Shown: piece by piece, positions 27,441 through 36,548 of the stretch
Position numbering within the stretch: the first letter of the stretch is position 1
Layout: each line of letters starts with the position of its first letter
Source of the DNA: Canicola haemoglobinophilus
GTDB taxonomy: Bacteria; Pseudomonadota; Gammaproteobacteria; Enterobacterales; Pasteurellaceae
Direction: 5' to 3'
DNA length: 64,000 nucleotides
Assembly: GCF_002015075.1 (NCBI RefSeq)
Contig: NZ_MUXZ01000001.1
Span: forward strand, 8,321 to 72,320
Translations under genes and position numbers: made by a program
The notes under the pieces: model-generated
What the model saw: the letters and a program-made list of their open reading frames with translations, nothing else
What the model was told of the DNA's origin: nothing
Databases searched by the model: none

Positions 27441-27974
27441 ATGTCTCGTGTTGCAAAAGCACCTGTTAGTATTCCTGCCGGCGTTGAGGTTAAACTTGAC
27501 GGTCAGCTACTAACAGTAAAAGGTAAAAATGGTGAGTTATCTCGCACCATTCATAACTCAGTTGAAGTTAAACAAGATAATAATGAATTAACATTCTCTC
27601 CTCGTGAGGGTATTGTTGGTGCTGATGCACAAGCAGGTACAGCACGCGCATTAGTTAATGCGATGGTTATCGGTGTTACTGAAGGCTTCACTAAGAAGTT
27701 ACAATTGGTGGGTGTTGGTTATAGAGCACAAATGAAAGGCAATGCAGTTGCACTAAGTTTAGGTTTTTCACACCCTGTTGAGCATGTATTACCAGCTGGT
27801 GTCACTGCTGAATGTCCATCACAAACAGAAATCGTTCTGAAAAGTGCGGACAAGCAATTAATCGGTCAAGTTGCAGCTGATATTCGTGCTTATCGCCGTC
27901 CTGAACCTTACAAAGGTAAAGGTGTACGTTATGCTGATGAAGTTGTACGTATGAAAGAGGCTAAGAAGAAATAA
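27441..27974 (+). CDS. rplF: 50S ribosomal protein L6
   Basis: 177 residues, two tandem repeats of the L6 fold. The C-terminal PEPYKGKGVRYADEVVRMKE signature is intact. It supports the factor-binding region near the sarcin-ricin loop. Standard spc-operon place. Confidence 0.99.
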   Translation: MSRVAKAPVSIPAGVEVKLDGQLLTVKGKNGELSRTIHNSVEVKQDNNELTFSPREGIVGADAQAGTARALVNAMVIGVTEGFTKKLQLVGVGYRAQMKGNAVALSLGFSHPVEHVLPAGVTAECPSQTEIVLKSADKQLIGQVAADIRAYRRPEPYKGKGVRYADEVVRMKEAKKK

Positions 27975-27987
27975 TTAAGGTAACACT

Positions 27988-28341
27988 ATGGATAAGAAAT
28001 CAGCTCGTATCCGTCGTGCAGCTCGTGCACGTCATATGATGAAAGAGCAAGGTGTAACTCGTTTAGTTATTCACCGCACTCCACGTCATATTTATGCACA
28101 AGTTATTGCGCCAAACGGTTCAGAAGTGCTTGCTGCAGCTTCCACAGTTGAGAAAGCTATCAGCGAGCAAGTTAAATATACCGGAAATAAAGATGCAGCA
28201 GCAGTAGTTGGTAAAATTGTTGCTGAGCGTGCGTTAGAGAAAGGCGTTAAAAGCGTTGCTTTCGATCGTTCCGGTTTTAAATATCATGGTCGTGTCCAGT
28301 CTTTAGCGGATGCTGCACGTGAAGCTGGTCTACAGTTCTAA
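27988..28341 (+). CDS. rplR: 50S ribosomal protein L18
   Basis: 117 residues. The basic start MDKKSARIRRAARARHMM and the FDRSGFKYHGRVQSLADAAR end are typical. It carries 5S rRNA into the 50S subunit with L5. Spacing from rplF is 13 bases. Confidence 0.99.
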   Translation: MDKKSARIRRAARARHMMKEQGVTRLVIHRTPRHIYAQVIAPNGSEVLAAASTVEKAISEQVKYTGNKDAAAVVGKIVAERALEKGVKSVAFDRSGFKYHGRVQSLADAAREAGLQF

Positions 28342-28356
28342 TAGAGGTAATTTTAG

Positions 28357-28857
28357 ATGGCAAACATCGAAAAACAAGCTGGTGAACTGCAAGAGAAGCT
28401 AATCGCGGTAAACCGTGTATCAAAAACTGTAAAAGGTGGTCGTATAATGAGCTTTACTGCGTTAACCGTAGTAGGTGATGGTAACGGCCGAGTAGGTTTT
28501 GGTTATGGTAAAGCGCGCGAAGTTCCGGCAGCGATCCAAAAAGCGATGGAAAAAGCACGTCGCAATATGATTACTGTGGCTTTAAATGAAGGCACATTAC
28601 AACATCCGATCAAAGGTTCTCACACTGGTTCTCGTGTATTTATGCAACCGGCAAGTGAAGGTACGGGTATCATCGCTGGTGGTGCTATGCGTGCAGTATT
28701 AGAAGTTGCGGGTGTTCATAACGTTCTTTCTAAAGCATACGGTTCAACTAACCCAATTAACGTTGTTCGTGCAACTATTGATGCATTAGCAAATATGAAA
28801 TCACCAGAAATGGTTGCTGCTAAACGTGGCAAAACCGTTGATGAAATTTTGGGGTAA
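28357..28857 (+). CDS. rpsE: 30S ribosomal protein S5
   Basis: 166 residues. The double-stranded RNA-binding core VKGGRIMSFTALTVVGDG near residue 25 and GIIAGGAMRAVLEVAGVHNV near residue 108 are present. S5 acts in decoding fidelity and mRNA entry; spectinomycin-resistance changes fall in the first loop, which looks wild type here. Confidence 0.99.
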   Translation: MANIEKQAGELQEKLIAVNRVSKTVKGGRIMSFTALTVVGDGNGRVGFGYGKAREVPAAIQKAMEKARRNMITVALNEGTLQHPIKGSHTGSRVFMQPASEGTGIIAGGAMRAVLEVAGVHNVLSKAYGSTNPINVVRATIDALANMKSPEMVAAKRGKTVDEILG

Positions 28858-28863
28858 TTGACA

Positions 28864-29043
28864 ATGGCAAAAACTATTAAAGTAACACAAGTGCGTAGCT
28901 CTATTGCTCGTTTACCAAAACACAAAGCTACACTACGTGGTCTTGGTCTTCGCCATATGCACCATACTGTTGAGTTAATTGATACTCCAGCTGTACGCGG
29001 TATGATTAACCAAGTTTCATATATGGTTAAAGTGGAGGAGTAA
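28864..29043 (+). CDS. rpmD: 50S ribosomal protein L30
   Basis: 59 residues from the ATG at 28864, giving the standard [20 protein letters not shown] start; a TTG two codons upstream is not needed. It lies six bases after rpsE, so translation is probably coupled. A small 50S protein bound to 23S rRNA. Confidence 0.98.
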
Positions 29044-29047
29044 GAGA

Positions 29048-29482
29048 ATGCGTTTAAATACTCTATCTCCGGCTGAAGGTGCTAAGCACAGTGCAAAACG
29101 CCTAGGTCGTGGTATTGGTTCTGGTTTAGGTAAAACTGGTGGTCGTGGTCATAAAGGTCAAAAATCTCGTACAGGTGGCGGTGTTCGTCGTGGTTTCGAG
29201 GGTGGTCAAATGCCTTTATATCGTCGTTTACCAAAATTTGGTTTTACTTCAATGAAATCAGCTGTAACAGCAGAAGTTCGTTTAAATGACTTAACCAAAG
29301 TAGAAGGTAATGTTATCACTTTAGATACATTGAAAGCTGCGAATGTTTTAACAAAAGATATCCAATTTGCAAAAGTAATTCTTGCTGGTGAAGTTAAAGC
29401 AGCAGTGACTGTTCGTGGTCTACGTGTAACTAAAGGTGCAAAAGCAGCAATTGAAGCTGCTGGCGGTTCAGTTGAGGAATAA
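29048..29482 (+). CDS. rplO: 50S ribosomal protein L15
   Basis: 144 residues. The Gly-rich extended N-terminal arm (RLGRGIGSGLGKTGGRGHKG) and RRGFEGGQMPLYRRLPKFGF are diagnostic. It is a late assembly protein of the 50S. Four bases after rpmD. Confidence 0.99.
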   Translation: MRLNTLSPAEGAKHSAKRLGRGIGSGLGKTGGRGHKGQKSRTGGGVRRGFEGGQMPLYRRLPKFGFTSMKSAVTAEVRLNDLTKVEGNVITLDTLKAANVLTKDIQFAKVILAGEVKAAVTVRGLRVTKGAKAAIEAAGGSVEE

Positions 29483-29489
29483 TTAACAA

Positions 29490-30815
29490 ATGGCTAAGCA
29501 ACCAGGTTATCAAAGTAGAAGTACTCAAAGCGGTACTGGTGAACTAAAAAGCAGATTATTATTTGTGCTAGGTGCACTGATTGTTTTCCGTATTGGTTCT
29601 TTCATTCCGGTTCCTGGTATTGATGCGGCCGTATTAGCTCAATTGCTTGAACAGCAAAAAGGTACCATCATTGATATGTTTAATATGTTCTCTGGTGGTG
29701 CATTGAGTCGTGCGTCAATTTTTGCATTAGGTATTATGCCTTATATTTCGGCATCGATTATCATCCAACTGTTGACCACGGTTCATCCTGCTTTGGCAGA
29801 GTTAAAGAAAGAGGGTGAGGCAGGACGTCGTAAAATTAGTAAATATACGCGTTATTCTACCCTTGTATTAGCAACTATTCAGGCGATTGGTATTTCTACC
29901 GGATTGCCTAATATGCTACCAGGTTTAGTCCCTAATTTAGGCTTTGGTTTCTACTTTACAGCTGTTATTAGCTTAGTAACAGGGACAATGTTCTTAATGT
30001 GGTTAGGAGAACAAATTACAGAGCGTGGAATAGGTAATGGTATTTCTTTAATTATCTTTGCCGGTATTGTTGCAGGTTTACCTTCGGCAATAGGTCAAAC
30101 TATTGAGCAGGCTCGTCAAGGGCAAATGCATCTATTAGTTCTTTTATTGATCGCAGTAATTGTTTTTGCAGTAACTTATTTTGTTGTTTTCTTTGAAAGA
30201 GGTCAAAGAAGAATTAAAGTTGAATACGCAAAACGTCAACAAGGTCGTCAAATAGTAGGTGGTCATTCAACTCATCTACCATTGAAAGTAAATATGGCGG
30301 GTGTTATCCCAGCAATTTTTGCTTCAAGTATTATTCTTTTCCCGGCCACATTAACATCTTGGTTTGGTCAAAGTTCTAGCTTGGAGTGGTTAACTGATTT
30401 ATCGCTATTATTACATCCAGGGCAGCCTTTATATTTGATTGTTTATGCAGTGGCTATTATATTCTTTAGTTTCTTTTATACTGCAATGCAATATAATCCG
30501 CGTGATACAGCAGATAATTTGAAAAAATCTGGCGCATTTATACCCGGAATTAGACCAGGTGAACAAACATCGCGTTATATTGATAAAATTATGACCCGCC
30601 TTACACTAATTGGTGGTTTATATATTACGTTTGTATGTTTGGTTCCTTATATTATGACTTCTGCTTGGAATGTTCAGTTTTATTTTGGTGGAACTTCCTT
30701 GCTGATTGTTGTAGTGGTAATTATGGATTTCATCGTACAGGTTCAAAGTCATTTAATGTCAACTAAATATGAATCTGCGCTGAAAAAAGCAAACCTTAAA
30801 GGTTTTGGACAGTAA
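29490..30815 (+). CDS. secY: Preprotein translocase subunit SecY
   Basis: 441 residues with ten membrane helices, the central channel of the SecYEG translocon. Signatures seen are RIGSFIPVPGIDAAVL in the first helix, GIMPYISASIIIQL in helix 2 and the RPGEQTSRYIDKIMTRLTLIG region near residue 350. It is co-transcribed at the end of the spc operon, seven bases after rplO, and is followed by the tiny rpmJ. Confidence 0.98.
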   Translation: MAKQPGYQSRSTQSGTGELKSRLLFVLGALIVFRIGSFIPVPGIDAAVLAQLLEQQKGTIIDMFNMFSGGALSRASIFALGIMPYISASIIIQLLTTVHPALAELKKEGEAGRRKISKYTRYSTLVLATIQAIGISTGLPNMLPGLVPNLGFGFYFTAVISLVTGTMFLMWLGEQITERGIGNGISLIIFAGIVAGLPSAIGQTIEQARQGQMHLLVLLLIAVIVFAVTYFVVFFERGQRRIKVEYAKRQQGRQIVGGHSTHLPLKVNMAGVIPAIFASSIILFPATLTSWFGQSSSLEWLTDLSLLLHPGQPLYLIVYAVAIIFFSFFYTAMQYNPRDTADNLKKSGAFIPGIRPGEQTSRYIDKIMTRLTLIGGLYITFVCLVPYIMTSAWNVQFYFGGTSLLIVVVVIMDFIVQVQSHLMSTKYESALKKANLKGFGQ

Positions 30816-30844
30816 GTTGTCCATATAGTAGAAAGGGATAAGCA

Positions 30845-30958
30845 ATGAAAGTTCGTGCTTCAGTTAAGAAAATGTGTCGTAACTGTAAAATTGTTAAACG
30901 TGAAGGGGTTGTTCGTGTATTATGTAGCGATCCTAAGCATAAACAACGTCAAGGTTAG
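30845..30958 (+). CDS. rpmJ: 50S ribosomal protein L36
   Basis: 37 residues. The zinc-ribbon ligands Cys11, Cys14, Cys27 and His32 are all present ([16 protein letters not shown]), so this is the zinc-binding form. The start follows AAAGGGATAAGC. It closes the spc operon. Confidence 0.97.
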
Positions 30959-30971
30959 TTGATATTTTTTC

Positions 30972-31000
30972 TTGCAAAGAACCGGCTGGGCATATATAAT
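30972..31000 (+). promoter_or_regulatory. Promoter of the alpha operon
   Basis: TTGCAA and TATAAT are separated by 17 bases, the same hexamers and spacing as the S10 promoter. It lies just after rpmJ, so the alpha operon can be transcribed independently of spc. Confidence 0.75.
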
Positions 31001-31003
31001 GCT

Positions 31004-31112
31004 CAGCTCATTTATGTCCTTGATATGCTGTTTGAGTATCCTGAAACGGGCTTTTCAAGATCAGTATATCAAATTTAATCAATAAAATAGGAGTGCATAG
31101 TGGCCCGTATTG
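31004..31112 (+). promoter_or_regulatory. Alpha operon leader and rpsM start (probable S4-binding site)
   Basis: The leader of about 95 bases contains complementary segments (CTTGAT and ATCAAG; TGAGTAT with ATACTG-like arms) and ends at a GTG start. In gamma-proteobacteria this region folds as a pseudoknot around the rpsM GUG start, bound by ribosomal protein S4, to repress translation. Identification is from position, the GTG start and general layout; the exact fold was not computed. Confidence 0.5.
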
Positions 31113-31456
31113 CAGGCATTAACATTCCTGATCAAAAACACACTGTAATCGCTTTAACAGCAATTTACGGTATCGGTAAAACTCGAGCTAAAGCAATTTG
31201 TGCTGCTACGGGAATTGCTGAGGATGTAAAGATCAGAGAATTGTCTGAAGAGCAGATTGATAAACTGCGTGACGAAGTTGGTAAATTTACCGTTGAAGGT
31301 GACTTACGCCGTGAAGTAACACTTAACATTAAACGCCTATTAGATTTAGGTTGTTATCGTGGTTTGCGTCATCGTCGTAGTTTACCGGTACGTGGTCAAC
31401 GTACTAAAACTAATGCGCGTACCCGGAAGGGTCCTCGTAAGCCGATCAAAAAATAG
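31100..31456 (+). CDS. rpsM: 30S ribosomal protein S13
   Basis: 118 residues. It opens (M)ARIAGINIPDQKHTVIAL and has CYRGLRHRRSLPVRGQRTKT, both diagnostic. Translation starts with GTG, as in E. coli, inside the S4-controlled region. It bridges the 30S head to the 50S. First gene of the alpha operon. Confidence 0.99.
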   Translation: MARIAGINIPDQKHTVIALTAIYGIGKTRAKAICAATGIAEDVKIRELSEEQIDKLRDEVGKFTVEGDLRREVTLNIKRLLDLGCYRGLRHRRSLPVRGQRTKTNARTRKGPRKPIKK

Positions 31457-31470
31457 TCGGGGTAAGTTAA

Positions 31471-31860
31471 ATGGCTAAAACACCAGTTCGTGCACGTAAA
31501 CGTGTAAAAAAACAAGTTGTAGATGGCGTAGCTCATATTCACGCATCTTTCAATAATACAATCGTTACAATTACTGACCGTCAAGGTAATGCTCTAGCGT
31601 GGGCAACCGCTGGTGGTTCAGGTTTCCGTGGTTCTCGTAAATCTACCCCGTTTGCTGCGCAAGTTGCAGCAGAACGTTGTGCTGAAGTTGTAAAAGAATT
31701 CGGCTTAAAGAACTTGGAAGTTATGGTTAAAGGGCCGGGTCCTGGTCGTGAATCTACAATCCGTGCATTAAATGCAGCAGGATTCCGTATCACGAATATT
31801 ACTGATGTGACTCCGATTCCACATAACGGTTGTCGTCCACCGAAAAAACGTCGTGTTTAA
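31471..31860 (+). CDS. rpsK: 30S ribosomal protein S11
   Basis: 129 residues. The HIHASFNNTIVTITDRQGN and GPGPGRESTIRALNAAGF segments and the basic end NGCRPPKKRRV are family hallmarks. It shapes the mRNA exit path on the platform of the 30S. Standard alpha-operon order. Confidence 0.99.
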   Translation: MAKTPVRARKRVKKQVVDGVAHIHASFNNTIVTITDRQGNALAWATAGGSGFRGSRKSTPFAAQVAAERCAEVVKEFGLKNLEVMVKGPGPGRESTIRALNAAGFRITNITDVTPIPHNGCRPPKKRRV

Positions 31861-31889
31861 TGGCGTCATAGGATAGTTGGAGAAAGAAA

Positions 31890-32510
31890 ATGGCAAGATA
31901 TTTGGGTCCTAAACTCAAGCTAAGCCGTCGTGAAGGCACTGACTTATTCCTTAAGTCAGGTGTGCGTGCGATTGATACAAAATGTAAAATTGATACAGCG
32001 CCTGGTCAACATGGTGCTCGTAAACTGCGTTTGTCAGACTATGGTAGTCAATTACGTGAGAAACAAAAAGTTCGCCGTATTTACGGTATTTTAGAGCGTC
32101 AATTCCGTAACTACTATAAAGAAGCAAACCGCTTAAAAGGTAATACTGGGGAAAATTTACTAGTATTATTAGAAGGTCGATTGGATAACGTTGTTTATCG
32201 CATGGGCTTTGCTGCAACTCGTGCTGAGGCTCGTCAATTAGTGAGTCACAAAGCGATTGTTGTAAATGGTCGTGTAGTTAATATCCCATCTTTCCAAGTT
32301 TCAGTAGATGATGTTATTGCTGTTCGTGAAAAATCTAAAAAACAAGCACGTATTAAAGCATCATTAGAATTAGCAGAGCAAAGAGAAAAACCAACTTGGT
32401 TAGAAATCGATGCAGCTAAAATGGAAGGTGTGTTCAAACGTGTTCCTGAACGTTCTGATTTATCAGCAGACATTAACGAACATCTGATCGTAGAGCTTTA
32501 CTCTAAATAA
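31890..32510 (+). CDS. rpsD: 30S ribosomal protein S4
   Basis: 206 residues. MARYLGPKLKLSRREGTDLF opens the protein and the S4 RNA-binding domain is seen as RLDNVVYRMGFAATRAEARQ near residue 95. S4 starts 30S assembly and is the known autogenous repressor of the alpha operon. No zinc-finger cysteines are present at the N-terminus, as expected for gamma-proteobacteria. Confidence 0.99.
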   Translation: MARYLGPKLKLSRREGTDLFLKSGVRAIDTKCKIDTAPGQHGARKLRLSDYGSQLREKQKVRRIYGILERQFRNYYKEANRLKGNTGENLLVLLEGRLDNVVYRMGFAATRAEARQLVSHKAIVVNGRVVNIPSFQVSVDDVIAVREKSKKQARIKASLELAEQREKPTWLEIDAAKMEGVFKRVPERSDLSADINEHLIVELYSK

Positions 32511-32542
32511 TAGTTAAAGCTTCGTAGCAAAGAGAGGATAAA

Positions 32543-33532
32543 ATGCAGGGTTCTGTTACAGAATTTTTAAAACCACGTTTAGTTGATATTGAACAAATTA
32601 GTTCTACTCATGCTAAAGTGATCTTAGAACCGTTAGAGCGTGGCTTTGGTCATACTCTAGGTAATGCATTACGTCGAATTCTTCTATCTTCAATGCCAGG
32701 TTGTGCAGTTACAGAAGTAGAAATAGACGGCGTTTTGCATGAGTATAGTAGTAAAGAAGGTGTTCAAGAAGACATTATCGAAGTGCTTCTGAACTTAAAA
32801 GGTCTAGCGGTTAAAGTACAGAATAAAGATAATGTTTTTCTGACTCTAAGCAAATCTGGAATTGGCCCTGTTGTTGCAGCTGACATCACACATGATGGTG
32901 ATGTTGAAATCGTAAATCCTGACCACGTCATCTGTCACTTAACAGACGAAAATGCATCAATTAATATGCGCATTCGTGTACAACGTGGCAGAGGATATGT
33001 ACCAGCATCGTCTAGAGTTCATTCCGTAGATGAAGAGCGCCCAATTGGTCGTTTATTAGTTGATGCATGTTATAGTCCAGTTGATCGTATTGCTTATAAT
33101 GTACAAGCAGCACGTGTTGAGCAACGTACTGACTTAGATAAGTTAGTTATTGAACTAGAAACAAATGGTACAATTGAGCCAGAAGAAGCGATTCGTCGCG
33201 CAGCAACAATTTTAGCAGAGCAACTAGATGCATTCGTTGATTTGCGAGATGTTCGTCAACCAGAAGTTAAGGAAGAAAAACCGGAATTTGATCCGATTTT
33301 ATTACGTCCTGTTGATGACTTAGAGTTGACAGTTCGTTCTGCTAACTGTTTGAAAGCAGAAACAATTCACTATATCGGTGATTTAGTACAGCGTACAGAA
33401 GTTGAGTTATTGAAAACCCCTAACTTGGGTAAAAAATCTCTTACAGAGATTAAAGACGTGCTTGCTTCACGCGGTCTATCACTTGGTATGCGCCTTGAAA
33501 ATTGGCCACCAGCAAGTATTGCTGAAGACTAG
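32543..33532 (+). CDS. rpoA: DNA-directed RNA polymerase subunit alpha
   Basis: 329 residues. The N-terminal dimerisation domain contains LEPLERGFGHTLGNALRRIL near residue 28; the C-terminal domain, which binds UP elements and activators such as CRP, has the determinant region LRSANCLKAE-like (here VRSANCLKAETIHYIGDL) and GKKSLTEIKDVL. It is cotranscribed with ribosomal genes, as usual. Confidence 0.99.
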   Translation: MQGSVTEFLKPRLVDIEQISSTHAKVILEPLERGFGHTLGNALRRILLSSMPGCAVTEVEIDGVLHEYSSKEGVQEDIIEVLLNLKGLAVKVQNKDNVFLTLSKSGIGPVVAADITHDGDVEIVNPDHVICHLTDENASINMRIRVQRGRGYVPASSRVHSVDEERPIGRLLVDACYSPVDRIAYNVQAARVEQRTDLDKLVIELETNGTIEPEEAIRRAATILAEQLDAFVDLRDVRQPEVKEEKPEFDPILLRPVDDLELTVRSANCLKAETIHYIGDLVQRTEVELLKTPNLGKKSLTEIKDVLASRGLSLGMRLENWPPASIAED

Positions 33533-33573
33533 TTTGGTCATAGGTTAAAGATTTTTCTGAGAAGGATAAGGTC

Positions 33574-33960
33574 ATGCGCCATCGTAAGAGTGGACGTCAA
33601 CTAAACCGTAATAGCAGCCATCGTCAGGCTCTATTCCGTAATTTAGCTAGCGCATTAGTTAGTCACGAAATTATCAAAACTACTTTGCCTAAAGCAAAAG
33701 AATTACGTCGTGTAGTTGAACCGTTAATTACATTAGCAAAAGTAGATAGCGTTGCAAATCGCCGCTTAGCTTTCGCTCGTACACGCAACATCGAAACAGT
33801 TGCAAAATTATTTAATGAATTAGGTCCACGTTTTGCACAACGTGCGGGTGGTTATACTCGTATTTTAAAATGTGGTTTCCGTGCTGGTGATAACGCTCCA
33901 ATGGCATACATTGAGTTAGTAGATCGTCCAGCAGTAGCTGAAGAAGCTAAAGCAGAGTAA
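33574..33960 (+). CDS. rplQ: 50S ribosomal protein L17
   Basis: 128 residues. MRHRKSGRQLNRNSSHRQAL and HEIIKTTLPKAKELRRVVEP are typical. It lies near the tunnel exit. Last gene of the alpha operon, followed by a strong terminator. Confidence 0.99.
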   Translation: MRHRKSGRQLNRNSSHRQALFRNLASALVSHEIIKTTLPKAKELRRVVEPLITLAKVDSVANRRLAFARTRNIETVAKLFNELGPRFAQRAGGYTRILKCGFRAGDNAPMAYIELVDRPAVAEEAKAE

Positions 33961-33974
33961 TTCATAACTTATTG

Positions 33975-34002
33975 AAAAGCCCACATGATTGTGGGCTTTT
34001 TT
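33975..34002. terminator. Terminator of the alpha operon
   Basis: AAAAGCCCAC pairs with GTGGGCTTTT and six T residues follow. It lies between convergent genes. Confidence 0.9.
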
Positions 34003-34016
34003 ATGAAAAGAATTTG

Positions 34017-34709
34017 CTATTTTTTATCTCTATCATCAACACCAATCAATAAATAATTTCCTTCTATATCACACAAACTTCTAAAGCCAACATTAGTAAT
34101 TTGAAATGTATTTCGACTATGTTGTTGCTTATAGTCAAAATTATCATGATGATGTCCATGGAAGATATGCTTGACTTGCATAGATTTTGCTAATTGGTTA
34201 ATTACAGCAAAGCCAGAGGGGTGAGGTTTTGGTGCTTCGTGGCAGATTAATATGTCTGCATGTTGTTTTTCTAATTCTTCAATATCAGAAGGAAATATTG
34301 ATGTTCGATGACGTAAAGGAATTTCACCTCTCCAGATTTTTTCTGGCAAAGCATACTGGCAATAATGGATGGGATCAAAAAAGAGCGGTTTATTTGGCGG
34401 CATCCAAATTTGTCCACGAAAAACTCCTCCTAATCCTGCAATTTTAACTCCTTGAACATCAGTAACTTTTCCATGTAGGTTACGGGATTTCCATTCTGTT
34501 CCCCATAAAGATTCAAATGCAGCTACTGTTTTACTATCATGATTTCCATGAATAAACCAAATATCACAAAATTTCGCTAATTTATCTAATTCCTCTGCTG
34601 TGGTTAATTGCAGATCACCTAGAATGATCAAGGATACATTTTCATTTTCTTGTACAAAAGGATAAAGGTGAGAGTAGCTACCATGTGGGTCACCTGCAAA
34701 TAAAATCAT
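34017..34709 (-). CDS. Calcineurin-like metallophosphoesterase
   Basis: 230 residues from the chosen start. Metal-site motifs are seen in order: AGDPHGSY, IILGDLQL, HGNHDSK, ICHEAPKPHPSG and FHGHHHDNF. The family cleaves phosphomonoesters or diesters; the substrate is unknown. I chose the ATG ending at 34709 because GAGGAA, inside the last codons of nadR, lies seven bases before it; the longer form adds five residues and lacks such a site. It follows nadR by four bases, so a part in NAD or nucleotide salvage is possible but unproven. Confidence 0.85.
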   Translation of the reverse strand: MILFAGDPHGSYSHLYPFVQENENVSLIILGDLQLTTAEELDKLAKFCDIWFIHGNHDSKTVAAFESLWGTEWKSRNLHGKVTDVQGVKIAGLGGVFRGQIWMPPNKPLFFDPIHYCQYALPEKIWRGEIPLRHRTSIFPSDIEELEKQHADILICHEAPKPHPSGFAVINQLAKSMQVKHIFHGHHHDNFDYKQQHSRNTFQITNVGFRSLCDIEGNYLLIGVDDRDKK

Positions 34710-34713
34710 AATA

Positions 34714-35994
34714 CTATTCCTCAAAAATTGAATGATTGCCTGTTTCCGTGGTTAAGCCTGAAATTTCTTCATCATTGAGTACTTTCTCAATAATTGCTTT
34801 TACTTGATTGTATCGCTCTAAGTAACTTGGAGAGTCAATTTCAATATAAGATACATTATATTTATCTAGTAATTTTTTTAAAAGTTGCTGGAACCGTTGG
34901 CGTTGCTTATTGTTTCCTAAACTGCGTAGCCCATCGTCAACCCATTGAGTATTATTATTTAATAAAATAGTGACATCAAAGGGATACTCTTTGATCATTG
35001 AATCTAAAAAAGGATGCGCTTTTCCTTCATACTGGATACAAAATGCTTGAGTTGTAATGAAGTCAGTATCTACAATTGCAATTTTATGCGCATGTCTTAC
35101 TGCATAATCAATATAACGCTGATGCCCTAAAGCCATTTGTGGATAATCAGAATATTGCATAGCTTGTTCATTACCGCCTAACTGCTCAAACACAAACTCA
35201 CGCCCATATTCCCATGCTGATGTTGTATTAAATACAGTAGCTAATTTATTAACAAGCGTAGTTTTACCGCTGCTTTCTCCTCCCAAAATAGCAATTGTCT
35301 TAGCAAAAAATGGACGCACTTCTTTAGGAATAAATTTCCAATAATGAAATGGATTGTTACGGATTTTTGTTGCTGACACATTCAGGAATTGTCGTTCAGG
35401 ATCAACTAATTCAACCTGCAAATTCAGATATTTCTCATAAGGTGCTTTGTCTTGAATTTCACTACTAAAAACAATGCTAGGGTTGACATTTTTTTCCTTG
35501 AATAGATATTTGACCTGTTCCGCCCATGCAGCCCATCCATTTGGATAACTTGGTAATCCATCTTCTACAAGGTGATGAATAAATATTTGATTTTTCTGAT
35601 ATTTAAAAATCTGTTGCATCCAACGTAAACGATCTTGAACTGTTGGCATTCGTTTCATTTTGCTATCGTAAAATAACTTCAAATCTCGCTCTGTATCGCT
35701 ACAAACAATCACATGAAGTTCATCTACTTTACTAAATGCCTCGTAGATCATATTAATATGACCCGTATGCACAGGGTAAAACTTACCAAAAATAACACCT
35801 ATTTTTTTGTTATCGTCCTCGGTTATCTGCAACACTTTATGTAAGGCGGAAAGTTTTGTTGCACTTGGATTTTTGATTTTTCCACTAACCAATTGGTTAA
35901 AATAAGCACGAGTGATATTTGCTTGAGTGCAAATATCATTCACTTTTAAATTTAATTGCTTACGTTTTTGTTGCAAATAACTGAAATTCGACAT
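34714..35994 (-). CDS. nadR: NadR: NMN adenylyltransferase / ribosylnicotinamide kinase / regulator
   Basis: 426 residues in three domains. The N-terminal 60 residues are a helix-turn-helix (NDICTQANITRAYFNQLVSG). The middle is a nucleotidyltransferase with GKFYPVHTGHINMIYEAF near residue 67. The C-terminal kinase has the P-loop GGESSGKTTL near residue 237. It phosphorylates nicotinamide riboside and joins NMN to ATP to give NAD. In Haemophilus, which cannot make NAD de novo, this is the essential V-factor salvage enzyme. It is downstream of ubiK and is coupled to the phosphoesterase that follows. Confidence 0.96.
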   Translation of the reverse strand: MSNFSYLQQKRKQLNLKVNDICTQANITRAYFNQLVSGKIKNPSATKLSALHKVLQITEDDNKKIGVIFGKFYPVHTGHINMIYEAFSKVDELHVIVCSDTERDLKLFYDSKMKRMPTVQDRLRWMQQIFKYQKNQIFIHHLVEDGLPSYPNGWAAWAEQVKYLFKEKNVNPSIVFSSEIQDKAPYEKYLNLQVELVDPERQFLNVSATKIRNNPFHYWKFIPKEVRPFFAKTIAILGGESSGKTTLVNKLATVFNTTSAWEYGREFVFEQLGGNEQAMQYSDYPQMALGHQRYIDYAVRHAHKIAIVDTDFITTQAFCIQYEGKAHPFLDSMIKEYPFDVTILLNNNTQWVDDGLRSLGNNKQRQRFQQLLKKLLDKYNVSYIEIDSPSYLERYNQVKAIIEKVLNDEEISGLTTETGNHSIFEE

Positions 35995-36071
35995 TATTTC
36001 TCTCCTTTTATATTAAGGGAAAATGGTGCTACGAGTAACATTAAAAAGTGCGGTAATAAATTGGAAAATTT

Positions 36072-36311
36072 TTATTTTTCTTGTAATTGTTCTAAACGTT
36101 TTTCTAATTCAACAAGTTTTTCACGCGTTCTCATTAAAACTTGTGTTTGCACATCAAATTCTTCTCTTGTAACAATATCGAGTTTAGACAATTGTGCTTG
36201 TAACACTTGTTTTAGCTTCATTTCTGCATCTTGCCCTAACTCTTTTACACCTTGTGGCAAAGCATCTTGAATTTGTTGCATGATTTGTTCTATTTTCTTT
36301 GGATTTAGCAT
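36072..36311 (-). CDS. ubiK: Ubiquinone biosynthesis accessory factor UbiK (BMFP domain)
   Basis: 79 residues. The N-terminus forms an amphipathic helix (LNPKKIEQIMQQIQDALP) and the C-terminus a coiled coil (REEFDVQTQVLMRTREKLVE), the layout of the YqiC/UbiK family. It assists the UbiJ-containing complex of aerobic ubiquinone synthesis and binds membranes. It lies upstream of nadR on the same strand, 77 bases away, with an uptake sequence near 36046 between them. Confidence 0.88.
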   Translation of the reverse strand: MLNPKKIEQIMQQIQDALPQGVKELGQDAEMKLKQVLQAQLSKLDIVTREEFDVQTQVLMRTREKLVELEKRLEQLQEK

Positions 36312-36411
36312 AATTAAGCTCCATTTTGATATAAATTGCCCCTATTGTATGTAATCTTGCTACAAATAAAAACATTTTTTCTCATTAAACTTTCAGATAT
36401 ACTATATAGGC

Positions 36412-36548
36412 ATTCTCAGGGCAGGGCGAAATTCCCTACCGGTGGTAAGTATTTTAAATATAAGCCCACGAGCGTTTACTTTTAGTAAAGTCAGCAGATT
36501 TGGTGAAAATCCAAAGCCGACAGTGATAGTCTGGATGAAAGAGAATAG
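36412..36548 (+). promoter_or_regulatory. FMN riboswitch (RFN element)
   Basis: The conserved blocks of the RFN element occur in order: GGGCAGGGCGAAATTCCCTAC, CCGGTGGTAAGT, CCCACGAGCG, GTCAGCAGATTTGGTGAAA with CCAAAGCCGACAG, and TAGTCTGGATGAAAGAGAA. FMN binding is known to lower expression of the following riboflavin gene, here ribB, whose start is about 110 bases downstream. The stretch to ribB is AT-rich and could hold the expression platform. Confidence 0.95.
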
